Translations under genes and position numbers: made by a program | In this document: positions 1 through 7,140 of the stretch, one piece after another | How the letters are laid out: each line of letters opens with the position of its first letter | Numbering within the stretch: position 1 is the stretch's first letter | The notes under the pieces: generated by a model | What the model was told of the DNA's origin: nothing | Seen by the model: only the letters and a program-made list of their open reading frames with translations | The model's database searches: none | NCBI GenBank assembly: GCA_031254455.1 | Contig: JAIRUI010000049.1 | Span: 1-11,226, forward strand | Direction: 5' to 3' | From: Chitinispirillales bacterium | Lineage (GTDB): Bacteria; Fibrobacterota; Chitinivibrionia; Chitinivibrionales; Chitinivibrionaceae | Length of the DNA: 11,226 bases

Positions 1-306
1 TTCACAAACGGTCAGACAAGGAACCTTGCGGTTATTCTTTTGGCGGAATTTATAAATCCTGCCGGACTTTTAAGAAGCGGCAATTCAATGTGGTCGGAAT
101 CCAACAACTCGGGAGAAGGCATACTTCACAAAGCCGGAGAAGGGACTTCTTCGACGATTAAACCGGGGGCGGTCGAAATGTCGAACGTCGATTTGGCGAG
201 CGAATTTACCGATTTGATAACGACCCAAAGAGGTTACCAAGCGAACGCCCGTATTATTTCTACGACGGACAATCTGCTTCAAGAACTCGTCCAATTAGTG
301 AGATAG
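1..306 (+). CDS. flgE: Flagellar hook protein FlgE, C-terminal part (5' end outside window)
   Basis: The frame is open from base 1, so this is the last 101 residues of a longer protein; the TTG at base 40 is internal and not a start. FlgE polymerises into the hook, the flexible joint between rod and filament outside the cell. The visible part reads FTNGQT, then EFINPAGL, a SNNSGEG stretch and the C-terminal block EMSNVDLASEFTDLI / QRGYQANARII / LLQELVQLVR. EMSNVDL plus QRGYQANAR is the C-terminal D0 helix signature of the FlgE/FlgG/FlgF family. The 'SNVDLAxEFxxLI' wording and the ending at L-R favour FlgE over FlgG, which usually has SNVNVVEE. The helix packs in the tube core and is needed for assembly. 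The gene is followed by a strong terminator, so it ends its own operon. Confidence is high for the family and slightly lower for FlgE over its paralogues. Confidence 0.93.
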   Translation, partial: FTNGQTRNLAVILLAEFINPAGLLRSGNSMWSESNNSGEGILHKAGEGTSSTIKPGAVEMSNVDLASEFTDLITTQRGYQANARIISTTDNLLQELVQLVR

Positions 307-319
307 TTTTAACGTAAAT

Positions 320-363
320 AAAAAAATAATAAGGATGGAAATTTCCATCCTTATTATTTTTTT
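320..363 (+). terminator. Rho-independent terminator (44-bp perfect palindrome) after flgE
   Basis: Bases 320-363 form an uninterrupted perfect palindrome. The core GGATGGAAATTTCCATCC (333-350) is flanked by an A-rich left arm and a complementary T-rich right arm ending in a run of eight T, so RNA from the + strand gives a G/C-containing stem followed by U residues. The loop would be the central few bases. The element starts 13 bp after the flgE stop and separates flgE from the flbD operon. Because it is symmetrical it could also stop transcription from the other strand. Confidence 0.88.
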
Positions 364-425
364 TATACATTATACGCATACAAAAATTATTTTAATGCAA
401 TGATTTTTGAGTCAAGGAGGAGATT

Positions 426-641
426 TTGATAGTTTTACAACGGCTTAGAGGTCAGGAGTTTGTGATGAACGCCGATTTGATAGAATCAATCGAAGCGACT
501 CCCGACACGCAGATTAAACTTTATAACGGGAAAACGTACGTCGTTAAAAACAGCGTTGCGGACGTAGTGAAAAAAGCGGTCGATTACCGTAAATCGTGCG
601 GCGCGACGCTGCGAGTAGTAAACAGGGACGAACAGTTATGA
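426..641 (+). CDS. flbD: FlbD family small flagellar protein
   Basis: A 71-residue protein of the FlbD family (COG1582 type), which is distinct from the Caulobacter regulator also called FlbD. It is a small protein of unsettled biochemical role, normally encoded between flgE and motA. The family pattern is clear: IVLQRLRGQEFVMNADLIE, then IEATPDT, then LYNGKTYVVKNSV and a basic tail. The start is TTG at 426, chosen because a perfect AAGGAGG lies at 414-420, 5 bp upstream, and because the family begins with this I-x-L-x-R-L-x-G segment; the next ATG would remove it. Its TGA stop overlaps the motA ATG as ATGA, implying translational coupling. It is the first gene after the terminator at 320-363, but I could not identify a convincing promoter in 364-413. 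Confidence 0.9.
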   Translation: MIVLQRLRGQEFVMNADLIESIEATPDTQIKLYNGKTYVVKNSVADVVKKAVDYRKSCGATLRVVNRDEQL

Positions 642-1405
642 ATATAAACAGTATTTTAGGCCTCGTTTTAATGTGGTTTTTTGTCGTATTGGGGATCAAA
701 TTTGAACACCTCAACGCGTTTATAGACATTCCTTCTATCCAGATCGTCGTTATCGGAACTTTAGCGGGTGCTTTCGCCTCGTTTCCTCTGAAAACTTTGG
801 TATCGTTGCCCGGCGTTATAGTTAAGGCGTTTACAAACGACAAAGCCGACATTGTCAAAACGATTAAAATGCTTGTGGAATTTGCCGAAAAAGCCCGTAA
901 AGAGGGCATTTTGGCGTTGGAAGGACCGGCGAATAAAGTAAGCGACGAATTTTTGAAAAAAGGTTTGCAGTTAGCCGTGGACGGCACCGAACCGGATTTG
1001 ATACGCGATATTCTTGAAACCGACATTTCATGTATAGAAGAAAGACACGCGGCGGGCGCCGCCGTCTTTAGTTATATGGCGTCTTTGGCTCCTTCTATGG
1101 GAATGTTGGGAACTTTGATAGGACTTATTATGATGCTTGGGAATTTGAGCGATATCGCCAGCGTAGGACCCAATATGGCGGTCGCTCTTATTACGACGTT
1201 TTACGGATCGCTGATGGCGAACTGTTTTTGCACTCCGGTAGCGAATACTCTTGAAAAGAAAAGCGCCGAAGAATCTATGTCCAAAAGCCTCATGGTCGAA
1301 GGAATCATGTCGATTCAGGCGGGCGACAACCCTCGTATCGTAGAACAAAAACTCGCCGCATACCTTTCTCCCGTAAGCAGAACTAAAGTAATAAAGGTGC
1401 GATAG
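638..1405 (+). CDS. motA: Flagellar motor stator protein MotA
   Basis: A 255-residue ion-channel subunit of the stator, in the inner membrane with MotB, converting ion flow into torque on the C-ring. Hydrophobic segments lie near residues 3-20 and 33-50, and a second pair near 145-168 and 178-200. The torque loop contains ARKEGILALE, giving R87 and E95 with the same 8-residue spacing as E. coli MotA R90 and E98. The channel prolines are P152 (SLAPSMGMLGTLIGL) and P200 (CTPVANTLEKKS). ATG 638 is chosen because it overlaps the flbD stop and gives the family N-terminus. An in-frame GTG at 596 would add 14 hydrophilic residues inside flbD and is unlikely. The sequence alone does not say whether the coupling ion is H+ or Na+. 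Its stop is 9 bp before motB, the usual stator pair arrangement. Confidence 0.95.
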   Translation: MNINSILGLVLMWFFVVLGIKFEHLNAFIDIPSIQIVVIGTLAGAFASFPLKTLVSLPGVIVKAFTNDKADIVKTIKMLVEFAEKARKEGILALEGPANKVSDEFLKKGLQLAVDGTEPDLIRDILETDISCIEERHAAGAAVFSYMASLAPSMGMLGTLIGLIMMLGNLSDIASVGPNMAVALITTFYGSLMANCFCTPVANTLEKKSAEESMSKSLMVEGIMSIQAGDNPRIVEQKLAAYLSPVSRTKVIKVR

Positions 1406-1414
1406 GGCGGAAAT

Positions 1415-2134
1415 ATGGCAAGAGAAAAGAAATGTCCGCCTTGCAAACAGATAGTTCCGGAATTTATGGCTACGTACGGCGATATGGTTACGCTGATTTT
1501 ATGCTTTTTTGTACTTTTGTTTGCGTTGATGGTACCGGACGCCAAAAAATTTGAATTGGCGGCTTCTTCGTTCCAGTCGGCGTTTAACGGCGTGTTGACG
1601 AGTTTGCCGACTATCGCTATTCATCAGGAAGTATTTACCCCGCGGCTTGGCGGAGACGCTCAAAATAAACATATCGCCGCCGACGCCGCAAGAAAAATCA
1701 AAGAAGTCGCCGCAAAAGAAAACATGGAGGAAGCGATAAAAGTAAATGTTACCGACACCGGAATAGCGATAAGAATTTCGGACAAAGTAAGTTTTGACGT
1801 TGGAAGCGATAGATTAAAACCGGAATTTGTCGCTATCCTGGAAAAAATGATGGCTATAATAAGAGAAACGCCCGGACGTGAAATAAGAGTTGAAGGACAT
1901 ACGGACAACACGCCTATAAATACGGCAAGATTTCCCTCTAACTGGGAATTATCTTCCTCTCGCGCCTTGTCGGTCGTCAAGTATTTATATCAGCGCGGCG
2001 AAGACCCCAAGAAATTATCCGCCGTCGGATACGGAGAATTTCGTCCTATCTTTCCAAACGATACCGAAGCACACAAAAGAGAAAACAGACGAATAGAAGT
2101 TTATGTAGAATATCTTGAAAAAGTTAATAAGTAA
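1415..2134 (+). CDS. motB: Flagellar motor stator protein MotB (OmpA-type peptidoglycan anchor)
   Basis: A 239-residue partner of MotA that anchors the stator to peptidoglycan. The N-terminus carries a CPPC pair (residues 7-10), followed by the single membrane segment at about 19-40. D23 in ATYGDMVTLIL sits where the essential ion-binding aspartate of MotB/PomB lies. After a linker, the OmpA-like domain spans about 120-235, with FDVGSDRL at 127-134, GHTDNTPI at 161-168 and NRRIEV at 224-229, the peptidoglycan-binding signature. The length is a little short for the family, mostly in the plug/linker. The Shine-Dalgarno sequence is weak (AGGGCGGA, 1403-1410). An N-terminal Cys pair before the helix is seen in many stator B subunits, so I do not treat it as unusual. 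Confidence 0.95.
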   Translation: MAREKKCPPCKQIVPEFMATYGDMVTLILCFFVLLFALMVPDAKKFELAASSFQSAFNGVLTSLPTIAIHQEVFTPRLGGDAQNKHIAADAARKIKEVAAKENMEEAIKVNVTDTGIAIRISDKVSFDVGSDRLKPEFVAILEKMMAIIRETPGREIRVEGHTDNTPINTARFPSNWELSSSRALSVVKYLYQRGEDPKKLSAVGYGEFRPIFPNDTEAHKRENRRIEVYVEYLEKVNK

Positions 2135-2137
2135 TAT

Positions 2138-2154
2138 TTGGCACACAGTTTGAA
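2138..2154 (+). promoter_or_regulatory. Sigma-54-type -24/-12 promoter candidate upstream of fliL
   Basis: TTGGCAC (2138-2144), a 5-bp spacer, then TTGAA (2150-2154) matches the sigma-54 layout TGGCAC-N5-TTGCW. The -24 box is full, and the -12 box deviates only at the C of GC (here GA). It lies in the 46-bp motB-fliL gap, 27 bp before the fliL ATG, so a transcript starting about 12 bp downstream would still contain the AAGGAG at 2169-2174. It could give fliL-fliM-fliY separate expression. The damaged -12 box makes this uncertain. Confidence 0.42.
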
Positions 2155-2180
2155 TATATTTATGTTTTAAGGAGTATAAT

Positions 2181-2747
2181 ATGCCGGAAGAAGAAAAAAA
2201 AGAAGATTTAAAAGAAAAAAAAGATATTGAAAAGCCTAAAGCGAAATCGGCTCCAAACATTATAATAATCATAGTTGCGATTTTAGCTTTTCAGGCGTTG
2301 GTGGCGTTTTTGGTCGTTTTAATTACCATTCCCAGAGATAAAGACGCTTTTAAGAAAGAGCTTCAAAATCCCGACGATACGGTAGGTGTCAGCGAAGAGT
2401 TGCAAAATGTAAACCTTGACGGAGAAGTTATTTTGCCTACAAAGGCGGATATCGTGGTCAATATTTCCGGAACGAGCGGGGAGCGGTTTCTTAAAGTAAA
2501 GATTTTTGTCGCTTATGACGGGAAAAAACCTGAAAACAAAAATATTGAATTGGGTTTGGCAAAAATAGAGACGCAGTTAAGAAGTAAAATTAATGAGTAT
2601 CTGTCTTCGCTCACATTGAGTCAAGTAAGCGATAGAAACGCGATTGCAAACGTTCGTACGGCGCTGCTTCCCGAGCTGAATTCAATAATTCCTAATAGCG
2701 TTGGGAAGTTGTCTAATGTTTATATTGAAGAGTTTATTATTCAATAG
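2181..2747 (+). CDS. fliL: Flagellar basal body-associated protein FliL
   Basis: A 188-residue single-pass inner-membrane protein. A charged, Lys/Glu-rich cytoplasmic tail (residues 1-25) precedes one membrane helix (about 26-50, rich in I, V, L, A). A periplasmic domain follows (about 80-188) with the family pattern of a hydrophobic strand (FLKVKIFVAY), a helix with I-x-T-x-LRSKINEYL, and the ending VYIEEFIIQ. FliL rings surround or support the stator in several bacteria and influence motor load or ion gating. The start ATG 2181 has a good AAGGAG at 2169-2174. Its position between motB and fliM is the classical one. A sigma-54-like element precedes it. Confidence 0.92.
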   Translation: MPEEEKKEDLKEKKDIEKPKAKSAPNIIIIIVAILAFQALVAFLVVLITIPRDKDAFKKELQNPDDTVGVSEELQNVNLDGEVILPTKADIVVNISGTSGERFLKVKIFVAYDGKKPENKNIELGLAKIETQLRSKINEYLSSLTLSQVSDRNAIANVRTALLPELNSIIPNSVGKLSNVYIEEFIIQ

Positions 2748-2771
2748 ATACGAAGAAAAGCGGGGGTAGTT

Positions 2772-3923
2772 ATGAGCAACATTTTATCACAGGAAGAAAT
2801 TGACGCGCTTCTCACTGCGGTGACGAACGGCGACAATGTTTTCGGATTGGATGCCTCCAAAACGCCTGCCGCCTCAAACGCCGCGTCCGCCGGTCAGGAA
2901 GATGTCGAGAACGACCCATGGTTAGACGAAGACGATACTGATAAGATAAACGAAGACAGAATTTTAAACCTTTATGATTTTCGCCGTCCCGACCGTGTTT
3001 CAAAAGACCAAATGCGGACCTTGCAAAGTTTGCATGAATCTTACGCCAGACAGTTTTCGACTACGCTTACCAACTATCTGAGAACTTTTGTAGAAATTGA
3101 GGTGGTAGCGGTTGACCAATTGACTTATTCTGAATTTATTATGTCTATTTCAAATCCGAGCTGTATTCATTTGTTCAGAATGGAACCCATTGAGGTAACG
3201 GCGATATTTGAAATGAATCCGTCTTTGGTGTTTTTTGTAATAGACAGGCTTTTCGGCGGACTTGGAAAATCAAGCGAACACAGCCGTGAATTAACGCCTA
3301 TAGAACAAAACGTTATAAGGAACATAATTTCTCGCGGACTTGACGATTTGGCGAGCGTGTGGGAACACATGGGCGATTTTTCTCCGAAAATCACCGCTTA
3401 CGAAACAAACCCTATGTTCGTGCAGATAGCGCCTCCCGGAGAAACGGTGATTTTAATAACTTTTGAGGTGCAATTGCTTAAAAGTTCAGGGCTTATGAGT
3501 ATTTGCTTTCCTCATGCTATAATAGATAAATTATTCTCGTTTATCACGTCCGAATCATGGATTACGACCCAAGTTCAGACAACCGCCGAAACTCGTAAAA
3601 TAGTAGAAGAAGAAATTCAGGAGTTGAAAGTTCCGCTTTCGGTAGTGATGGGGCAGACGAAACTTACCGTCCGTGACTTGCTACAACTTGAAAAAGACGA
3701 TATTTTGTGCCTTGAAAAACACAAAGACGACGATTTAATAGTTCAAATAGGCGGAAAGAGCAAAATGGGTGGAAAAAGCGGAATTGTAGGACGAAAAAAA
3801 GCGGTAAAGATAACTAAAATTATTGAACCGGAAGTTCCAGGTGCAAATATAAAATACGACTTAGACGACGATTCGGAAGATTCGGATGACTGGGACAACA
3901 AAAAAGGGGATGAAAATGAGTGA
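2772..3923 (+). CDS. fliM: Flagellar motor switch protein FliM
   Basis: A 383-residue C-ring protein that binds CheY-P and passes the switching signal to FliG. Residues 4-14 (ILSQEEIDALL) are the conserved CheY-P-binding helix. A flexible, acidic Ala/Asp/Glu linker follows to about 60, then NLYDFRRPDRVSKDQMR marks the start of the CheC-like middle domain. GGLG at 162-165 and LTPIEQNVIRNII at 174-186 are family hallmarks for FliG contact. The SpoA/FliN-like domain covers about 285-350. A strongly acidic tail (DLDDDSEDSDDWD, 363-375) extends past the usual end. The Shine-Dalgarno sequence is a G-rich CGGGGGT at 2761-2767, weaker than for its neighbours. The gene overlaps fliY by 8 bp, consistent with coupled synthesis of the two switch proteins. 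Confidence 0.95.
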   Translation: MSNILSQEEIDALLTAVTNGDNVFGLDASKTPAASNAASAGQEDVENDPWLDEDDTDKINEDRILNLYDFRRPDRVSKDQMRTLQSLHESYARQFSTTLTNYLRTFVEIEVVAVDQLTYSEFIMSISNPSCIHLFRMEPIEVTAIFEMNPSLVFFVIDRLFGGLGKSSEHSRELTPIEQNVIRNIISRGLDDLASVWEHMGDFSPKITAYETNPMFVQIAPPGETVILITFEVQLLKSSGLMSICFPHAIIDKLFSFITSESWITTQVQTTAETRKIVEEEIQELKVPLSVVMGQTKLTVRDLLQLEKDDILCLEKHKDDDLIVQIGGKSKMGGKSGIVGRKKAVKITKIIEPEVPGANIKYDLDDDSEDSDDWDNKKGDENE

Positions 3924-4917
3924 TTTTATTTCACAGGACGATATTGACGCGCTGTTAGGTGCCGCATTGAACGGAGATCTTTCTTCTCAGAAGACAAGCG
4001 TTGTCGATACGGGTAAGTCAAAAGAAATCGTCGAAAGCATTTTGAAATGTTACAAAGAACATGTTAAGTCGGTTGCGAATTTAAATTTAAGCCGTGATGT
4101 TTCGCTTGAAGTAGAGAATGTAGATATTGTGGAATATTCTTCAATTATCGCCGAAAAAATTGATGGGGAATACCTTATCGTCGAAGTTCCGTTTTCAGGC
4201 GGATGCGAAGGAAGCGTAAGAGTGTTGGCTTCCAAAAAAACTTTTGCGATTATAGCGGATTTGATGGTGATAGGCGACGGGACGGCGCCGTATTCCGATG
4301 CGCATAAAGACGCCATTACCGAATTCTTCAGCCAAATTTCAGGCGCGTTTGCGACCGAACTGGGAGGTAAATTCCAGAAATCCGTAAGTGCAGGCGCACC
4401 TTCGATTTTGGACAATGTCGGCGGCGACATTTTAGAAAATGATTTTGCGGCTTTCGCTAAAATCACGATTAATGATTTTGATCCTATGGCGATTATAATT
4501 TCTCCGGATGAGACGTTTTTGGAAAAATATTCTCCATTGTTAAATCAAGTAAAAAATGAAGAATCGACGGTTTCGCAAACGTCAAACGTTTCTACAGCCG
4601 CGATGCAATCTCCGGACAATAATACCGTTGCAAATTCGTTTTCGTCAAGAGCGCCGAAAGTCAATGTCGATATGCTTTTGGATATAGAACTTGAAGTTAC
4701 AATCGAACTTGGACGGACAGATATAGCGATTAAAAGAGTGCTTGATTTGGCTCCCGGCTCGTTGGTCGAATTGGACAGGCTTGCCGGAGAACCCGTCGAA
4801 CTGCTTGTAAACAACAAAATCGTAGCCAAAGGCGAAGTCGTTGTCATAGACGAGAATTTTGGAGTGCGAATAATCTCTTTGGTTTCTCCAGAAGAAAGAA
4901 TCAAAAGTTTGAGGTAG
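3916..4917 (+). CDS. fliY: Flagellar motor switch protein FliY (long FliN type, CheC-like middle domain)
   Basis: A 333-residue three-part protein. Residues 4-14 (FISQDDIDALL) repeat the CheY-P-binding motif of FliM. Residues 35-215 resemble a CheC/FliY domain, followed by a Ser/Asn/Thr-rich linker (about 222-252). The FliN/SpoA domain occupies about 253-333 (MLLDIELEVTIELGRTDI ... VVIDENFGVRI). Short FliN proteins consist mainly of the last part. The CheC-type phosphatase signature, D/S-x3-E-x2-N-x22-P, can be laid on D132, E136, S139 and P162 with exact spacing, but the catalytic Asn is Ser, and I see no intact second copy. This suggests weak or absent CheY-P phosphatase activity. ATG 3916 has AGGGGA 5 bp upstream. 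The in-frame ATG at 3910 overlaps that site and is less likely. It is the last gene of the flagellar run. Confidence 0.9.
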   Translation: MSDFISQDDIDALLGAALNGDLSSQKTSVVDTGKSKEIVESILKCYKEHVKSVANLNLSRDVSLEVENVDIVEYSSIIAEKIDGEYLIVEVPFSGGCEGSVRVLASKKTFAIIADLMVIGDGTAPYSDAHKDAITEFFSQISGAFATELGGKFQKSVSAGAPSILDNVGGDILENDFAAFAKITINDFDPMAIIISPDETFLEKYSPLLNQVKNEESTVSQTSNVSTAAMQSPDNNTVANSFSSRAPKVNVDMLLDIELEVTIELGRTDIAIKRVLDLAPGSLVELDRLAGEPVELLVNNKIVAKGEVVVIDENFGVRIISLVSPEERIKSLR

Positions 4918-4922
4918 ATTCC

Positions 4923-5522
4923 TTAGAAATTCATCTTTGTCGGAGTTTTAATTCCCATTTTTTGGCTTAATCTTGTCGCTTTTTCTATTTCCATAGCCGC
5001 AAGAATTTTTGCTTTCTGTCTGTCGTCGTTCATCGACTTAAAAATATCTACGCATAAATTATCGCTTAAAGTTTCTAAAATCTGCGCCGCTTCTTTCGGT
5101 TTCATAGCTTGGTAAAGTTTTGCCAAATCGACCGCTTTCTTTGCATTGTCCTCTTTCGTATCCGAAACCGCTTTTTCGAAACGCACCCGTTCCTTTTCAA
5201 GTTTTTCACGTTCCTGCTGTAATTCGATAATCAAAAAGTTGAGCCGCTCCTGCTCTCGGACAAGTTTTTCGCTGTCCGCCATAAGTTTCTCCCGTTCGCT
5301 GGCGTTTGCCTCGAACGAATAAGAATTCGCTACAATTAACGAATCGCGCAATTCTGTATTTTTCTGTATTTTTGCGACGGTTTCACTCTCGACCCATCGC
5401 GACAAATCGCCTTTGAAAACTAATTTCACGTTTCCTGTCGCCAAAAGCATTATGATAAACATAAGCGGGAAAGAAAGCAAAACAACTACCGCCCCGACTA
5501 TCATTATATCCTTTGTTTTCAT
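4923..5522 (-). CDS. MotE-like membrane-anchored coiled-coil protein with MgtE_N-type C-terminus
   Basis: A 199-residue protein with one N-terminal membrane segment (about 7-28), a Glu/Lys/Arg-rich coiled coil (about 74-125) and a C-terminal helical domain (about 130-190). KLYQAMKPKEAAQILETL and MEIEKATRLSQKM in that domain match the MgtE intracellular N-domain style helices of the MotE/YlxF group. In Sinorhizobium, MotE is a chaperone of the motility protein MotC; other members sit in flagellar operons of Firmicutes. The domain also resembles FliG helical repeats, so interaction with motor parts is plausible but inferred. The start is well supported: AAAGGAGG lies just upstream of ATG 5522. 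It is 10 bp downstream of gatB on the same strand, so it is probably co-transcribed with it. It converges on fliY with 5 bp between the stops, and its location beside stator and switch genes supports a motility role. Confidence 0.75.
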   Translation of the reverse strand: MKTKDIMIVGAVVVLLSFPLMFIIMLLATGNVKLVFKGDLSRWVESETVAKIQKNTELRDSLIVANSYSFEANASEREKLMADSEKLVREQERLNFLIIELQQEREKLEKERVRFEKAVSDTKEDNAKKAVDLAKLYQAMKPKEAAQILETLSDNLCVDIFKSMNDDRQKAKILAAMEIEKATRLSQKMGIKTPTKMNF

Positions 5523-5532
5523 AATTCCTCCT

Positions 5533-6960
5533 TTATTTTTTCAGTAATTCACCGATAATTCTATTTATTTCTTTCGGATTTGCCTTGCCTTTGCTTGCTT
5601 TCATCGCTTGTCCGACAAAGAACGACGTCAATTTGTCGTCGCCGGCTTTAAGTCGTCGTACTTCCGGCTGATTGTCTGCAAAAATTTTCTCCATAATTGT
5701 CTGCAATTCATTGCTGTCGCTGACTTGTGCAAGTCCTAATTCTTCGATGAGAATTTGCGGGGGTTTGCCGGATTCTTCAACCGTCGCAAGAATTTTTTTG
5801 CCGGCGCTCGCCGAAATTTTGTCGCTTTGCACCAAATTTATTATTTCCCCCAATTTCTCGGCGGTGATTTTCAAATCGCTCAATTTACATTGTTTTTCTT
5901 TGAGAATTTTCAAAATGTCGGTTAAAATCCAACCGGAAGCGAGTTTTGCGTTTCCTGAAATTTTTGTGGTTTTTTCGTAGTAATCGGCGATTTCAGGTGT
6001 TTCGGTTAAAACCGTAATCGCGTTGTTTTCAAGTTCGTATTGTTCTGAGAAACGTTTCTCTTTCGCTTTCGGGAGTTCGGGAAGCGAATTCTTTTGCTCG
6101 TTTATCATATCGTCGTTGACAATCAGCGCCGTTAAATCAGGGTCGGGAAAATAGCGGTAATCGTCGGACGATTCTTTTGTACGCATTGCGATAGTAATGT
6201 TTTTGTCCGCATCCCAAAGAAACGTTTGTTGAACGACTTTTCCGCCGCTTTCTATCAATTCGGTTTGACGCATTACTTCATAATCTATCGCCTTTTTCAC
6301 ATTGGAAAAACTATTCATATTTTTAAGTTCCGCCTTTGTGCCCAGTTTCGTTTCGCCGACCGGGCGAATGGACACGTTCGCGTCACAGCGCAAACTTCCC
6401 TCTTCCATATTGCAGTCGCAAACGTCAAGATATTGCAGTATTTTTTTGAGCGAAACCAAATATTGATACGCCTCTTCTGAACTTCGCATATCCGGTTCGC
6501 TGACTATTTCAATCAACGGCGTTCCGCAGCGGTTTGCGTCAAAAAGCGAGTCGGAGTCTTGATCGTGGATCAATTTTCCGGCATCTTCTTCGAGGTGGAT
6601 ACGAGTGATTTTTACTCGTTTTTCCGCGTTATCGACTGTTATGTCCAAGTATCCGTTTTCACAAATCGGAAGTTCAAACTGTGAAATTTGGTAACCTTTG
6701 GGCAAATCCGGGTAAAAATAATTTTTCCTTGCGAAAACGCTTTCTTTGCGAATCGAATGATTTGTCGCCAAACCTGCGCGAATCGCTTTTTTTACGACTT
6801 CACGGTTTAAAACCGGCAAAGCGCCGGGTAATCCCAAACATACCGGACAAGAATGCGTATTCGGTTCGTCGCCGAAAGAGGTTTTACATCCGCAAAATAT
6901 TTTCGTTTTTGTTTTCAGTTGAGCGTGGATTTCCAATCCTATCACGGTTTCAAATTTCAT
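5533..6960 (-). CDS. gatB: Aspartyl/glutamyl-tRNA amidotransferase subunit B (GatB)
   Basis: A 475-residue, full-length GatB. With GatA and GatC it converts misacylated Glu-tRNA(Gln) and/or Asp-tRNA(Asn) to the correct amide in the cytoplasm; GatB binds the tRNA and activates the carboxylate using ATP. The opening motif GLEIHAQL (8-15), the zinc-type cysteines C23, C25, C38 and C41 (FCGC ... CPVC) and CLGLPGALPVLN are diagnostic, as is HLEEDAGKLIHD further on. The YqeY-like C-terminal domain (about 325-475) ends in NPKEINRIIGELLKK. GAGGAG lies about 6 bp before ATG 6960. gatA and gatC are not in the window, so the subunits are encoded apart. It implies an organism lacking GlnRS and/or AsnRS. 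Confidence 0.97.
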   Translation of the reverse strand: MKFETVIGLEIHAQLKTKTKIFCGCKTSFGDEPNTHSCPVCLGLPGALPVLNREVVKKAIRAGLATNHSIRKESVFARKNYFYPDLPKGYQISQFELPICENGYLDITVDNAEKRVKITRIHLEEDAGKLIHDQDSDSLFDANRCGTPLIEIVSEPDMRSSEEAYQYLVSLKKILQYLDVCDCNMEEGSLRCDANVSIRPVGETKLGTKAELKNMNSFSNVKKAIDYEVMRQTELIESGGKVVQQTFLWDADKNITIAMRTKESSDDYRYFPDPDLTALIVNDDMINEQKNSLPELPKAKEKRFSEQYELENNAITVLTETPEIADYYEKTTKISGNAKLASGWILTDILKILKEKQCKLSDLKITAEKLGEIINLVQSDKISASAGKKILATVEESGKPPQILIEELGLAQVSDSNELQTIMEKIFADNQPEVRRLKAGDDKLTSFFVGQAMKASKGKANPKEINRIIGELLKK

Positions 6961-6986
6961 ACGTTCTCCTCAAATATACGCAGAAA

Positions 6987-7015
6987 ATAATACATTGTCG
7001 ATGTAATTCTTGCAA
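6987..7015 (-). promoter_or_regulatory. Sigma-70-type promoter candidate for gatB
   Basis: On the - strand TTGCAA (7010-7015; 4/6 to TTGACA) is followed by a 17-bp spacer and TATTAT (6987-6992; 5/6 to TATAAT). It lies 27 bp upstream of the gatB start, leaving room for the GAGGAG site. The rest of the 180-bp gap (6961-7140) is AT-rich; I see no gene in it and no strong terminator for the upstream gltD, only a weak hairpin around ATACCTT/AAGTAT. Confidence 0.5.
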
Positions 7016-7140
7016 AAATACGAAATATTTCACGTTCTTTATGTATAAGTATAACAAAAATTATTTTGATAGTCTGTAATATTTTAATGGATTTGCCTCT
7101 GTTATACTTCGTTAAGGTATTCTACGATTTATCAACGCTT

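Noticed and set aside
596..637. Longer MotA from GTG 596
   Set aside because: It adds 14 hydrophilic residues inside flbD that are not typical of MotA; ATG 638 has the classical ATGA overlap.
3754..3790. Short GGKS repeat in FliM suggesting an insertion
   Set aside because: The C-terminal SpoA region of FliM normally carries a Gly/Lys-rich turn here, and two similar short units do not establish a duplication.
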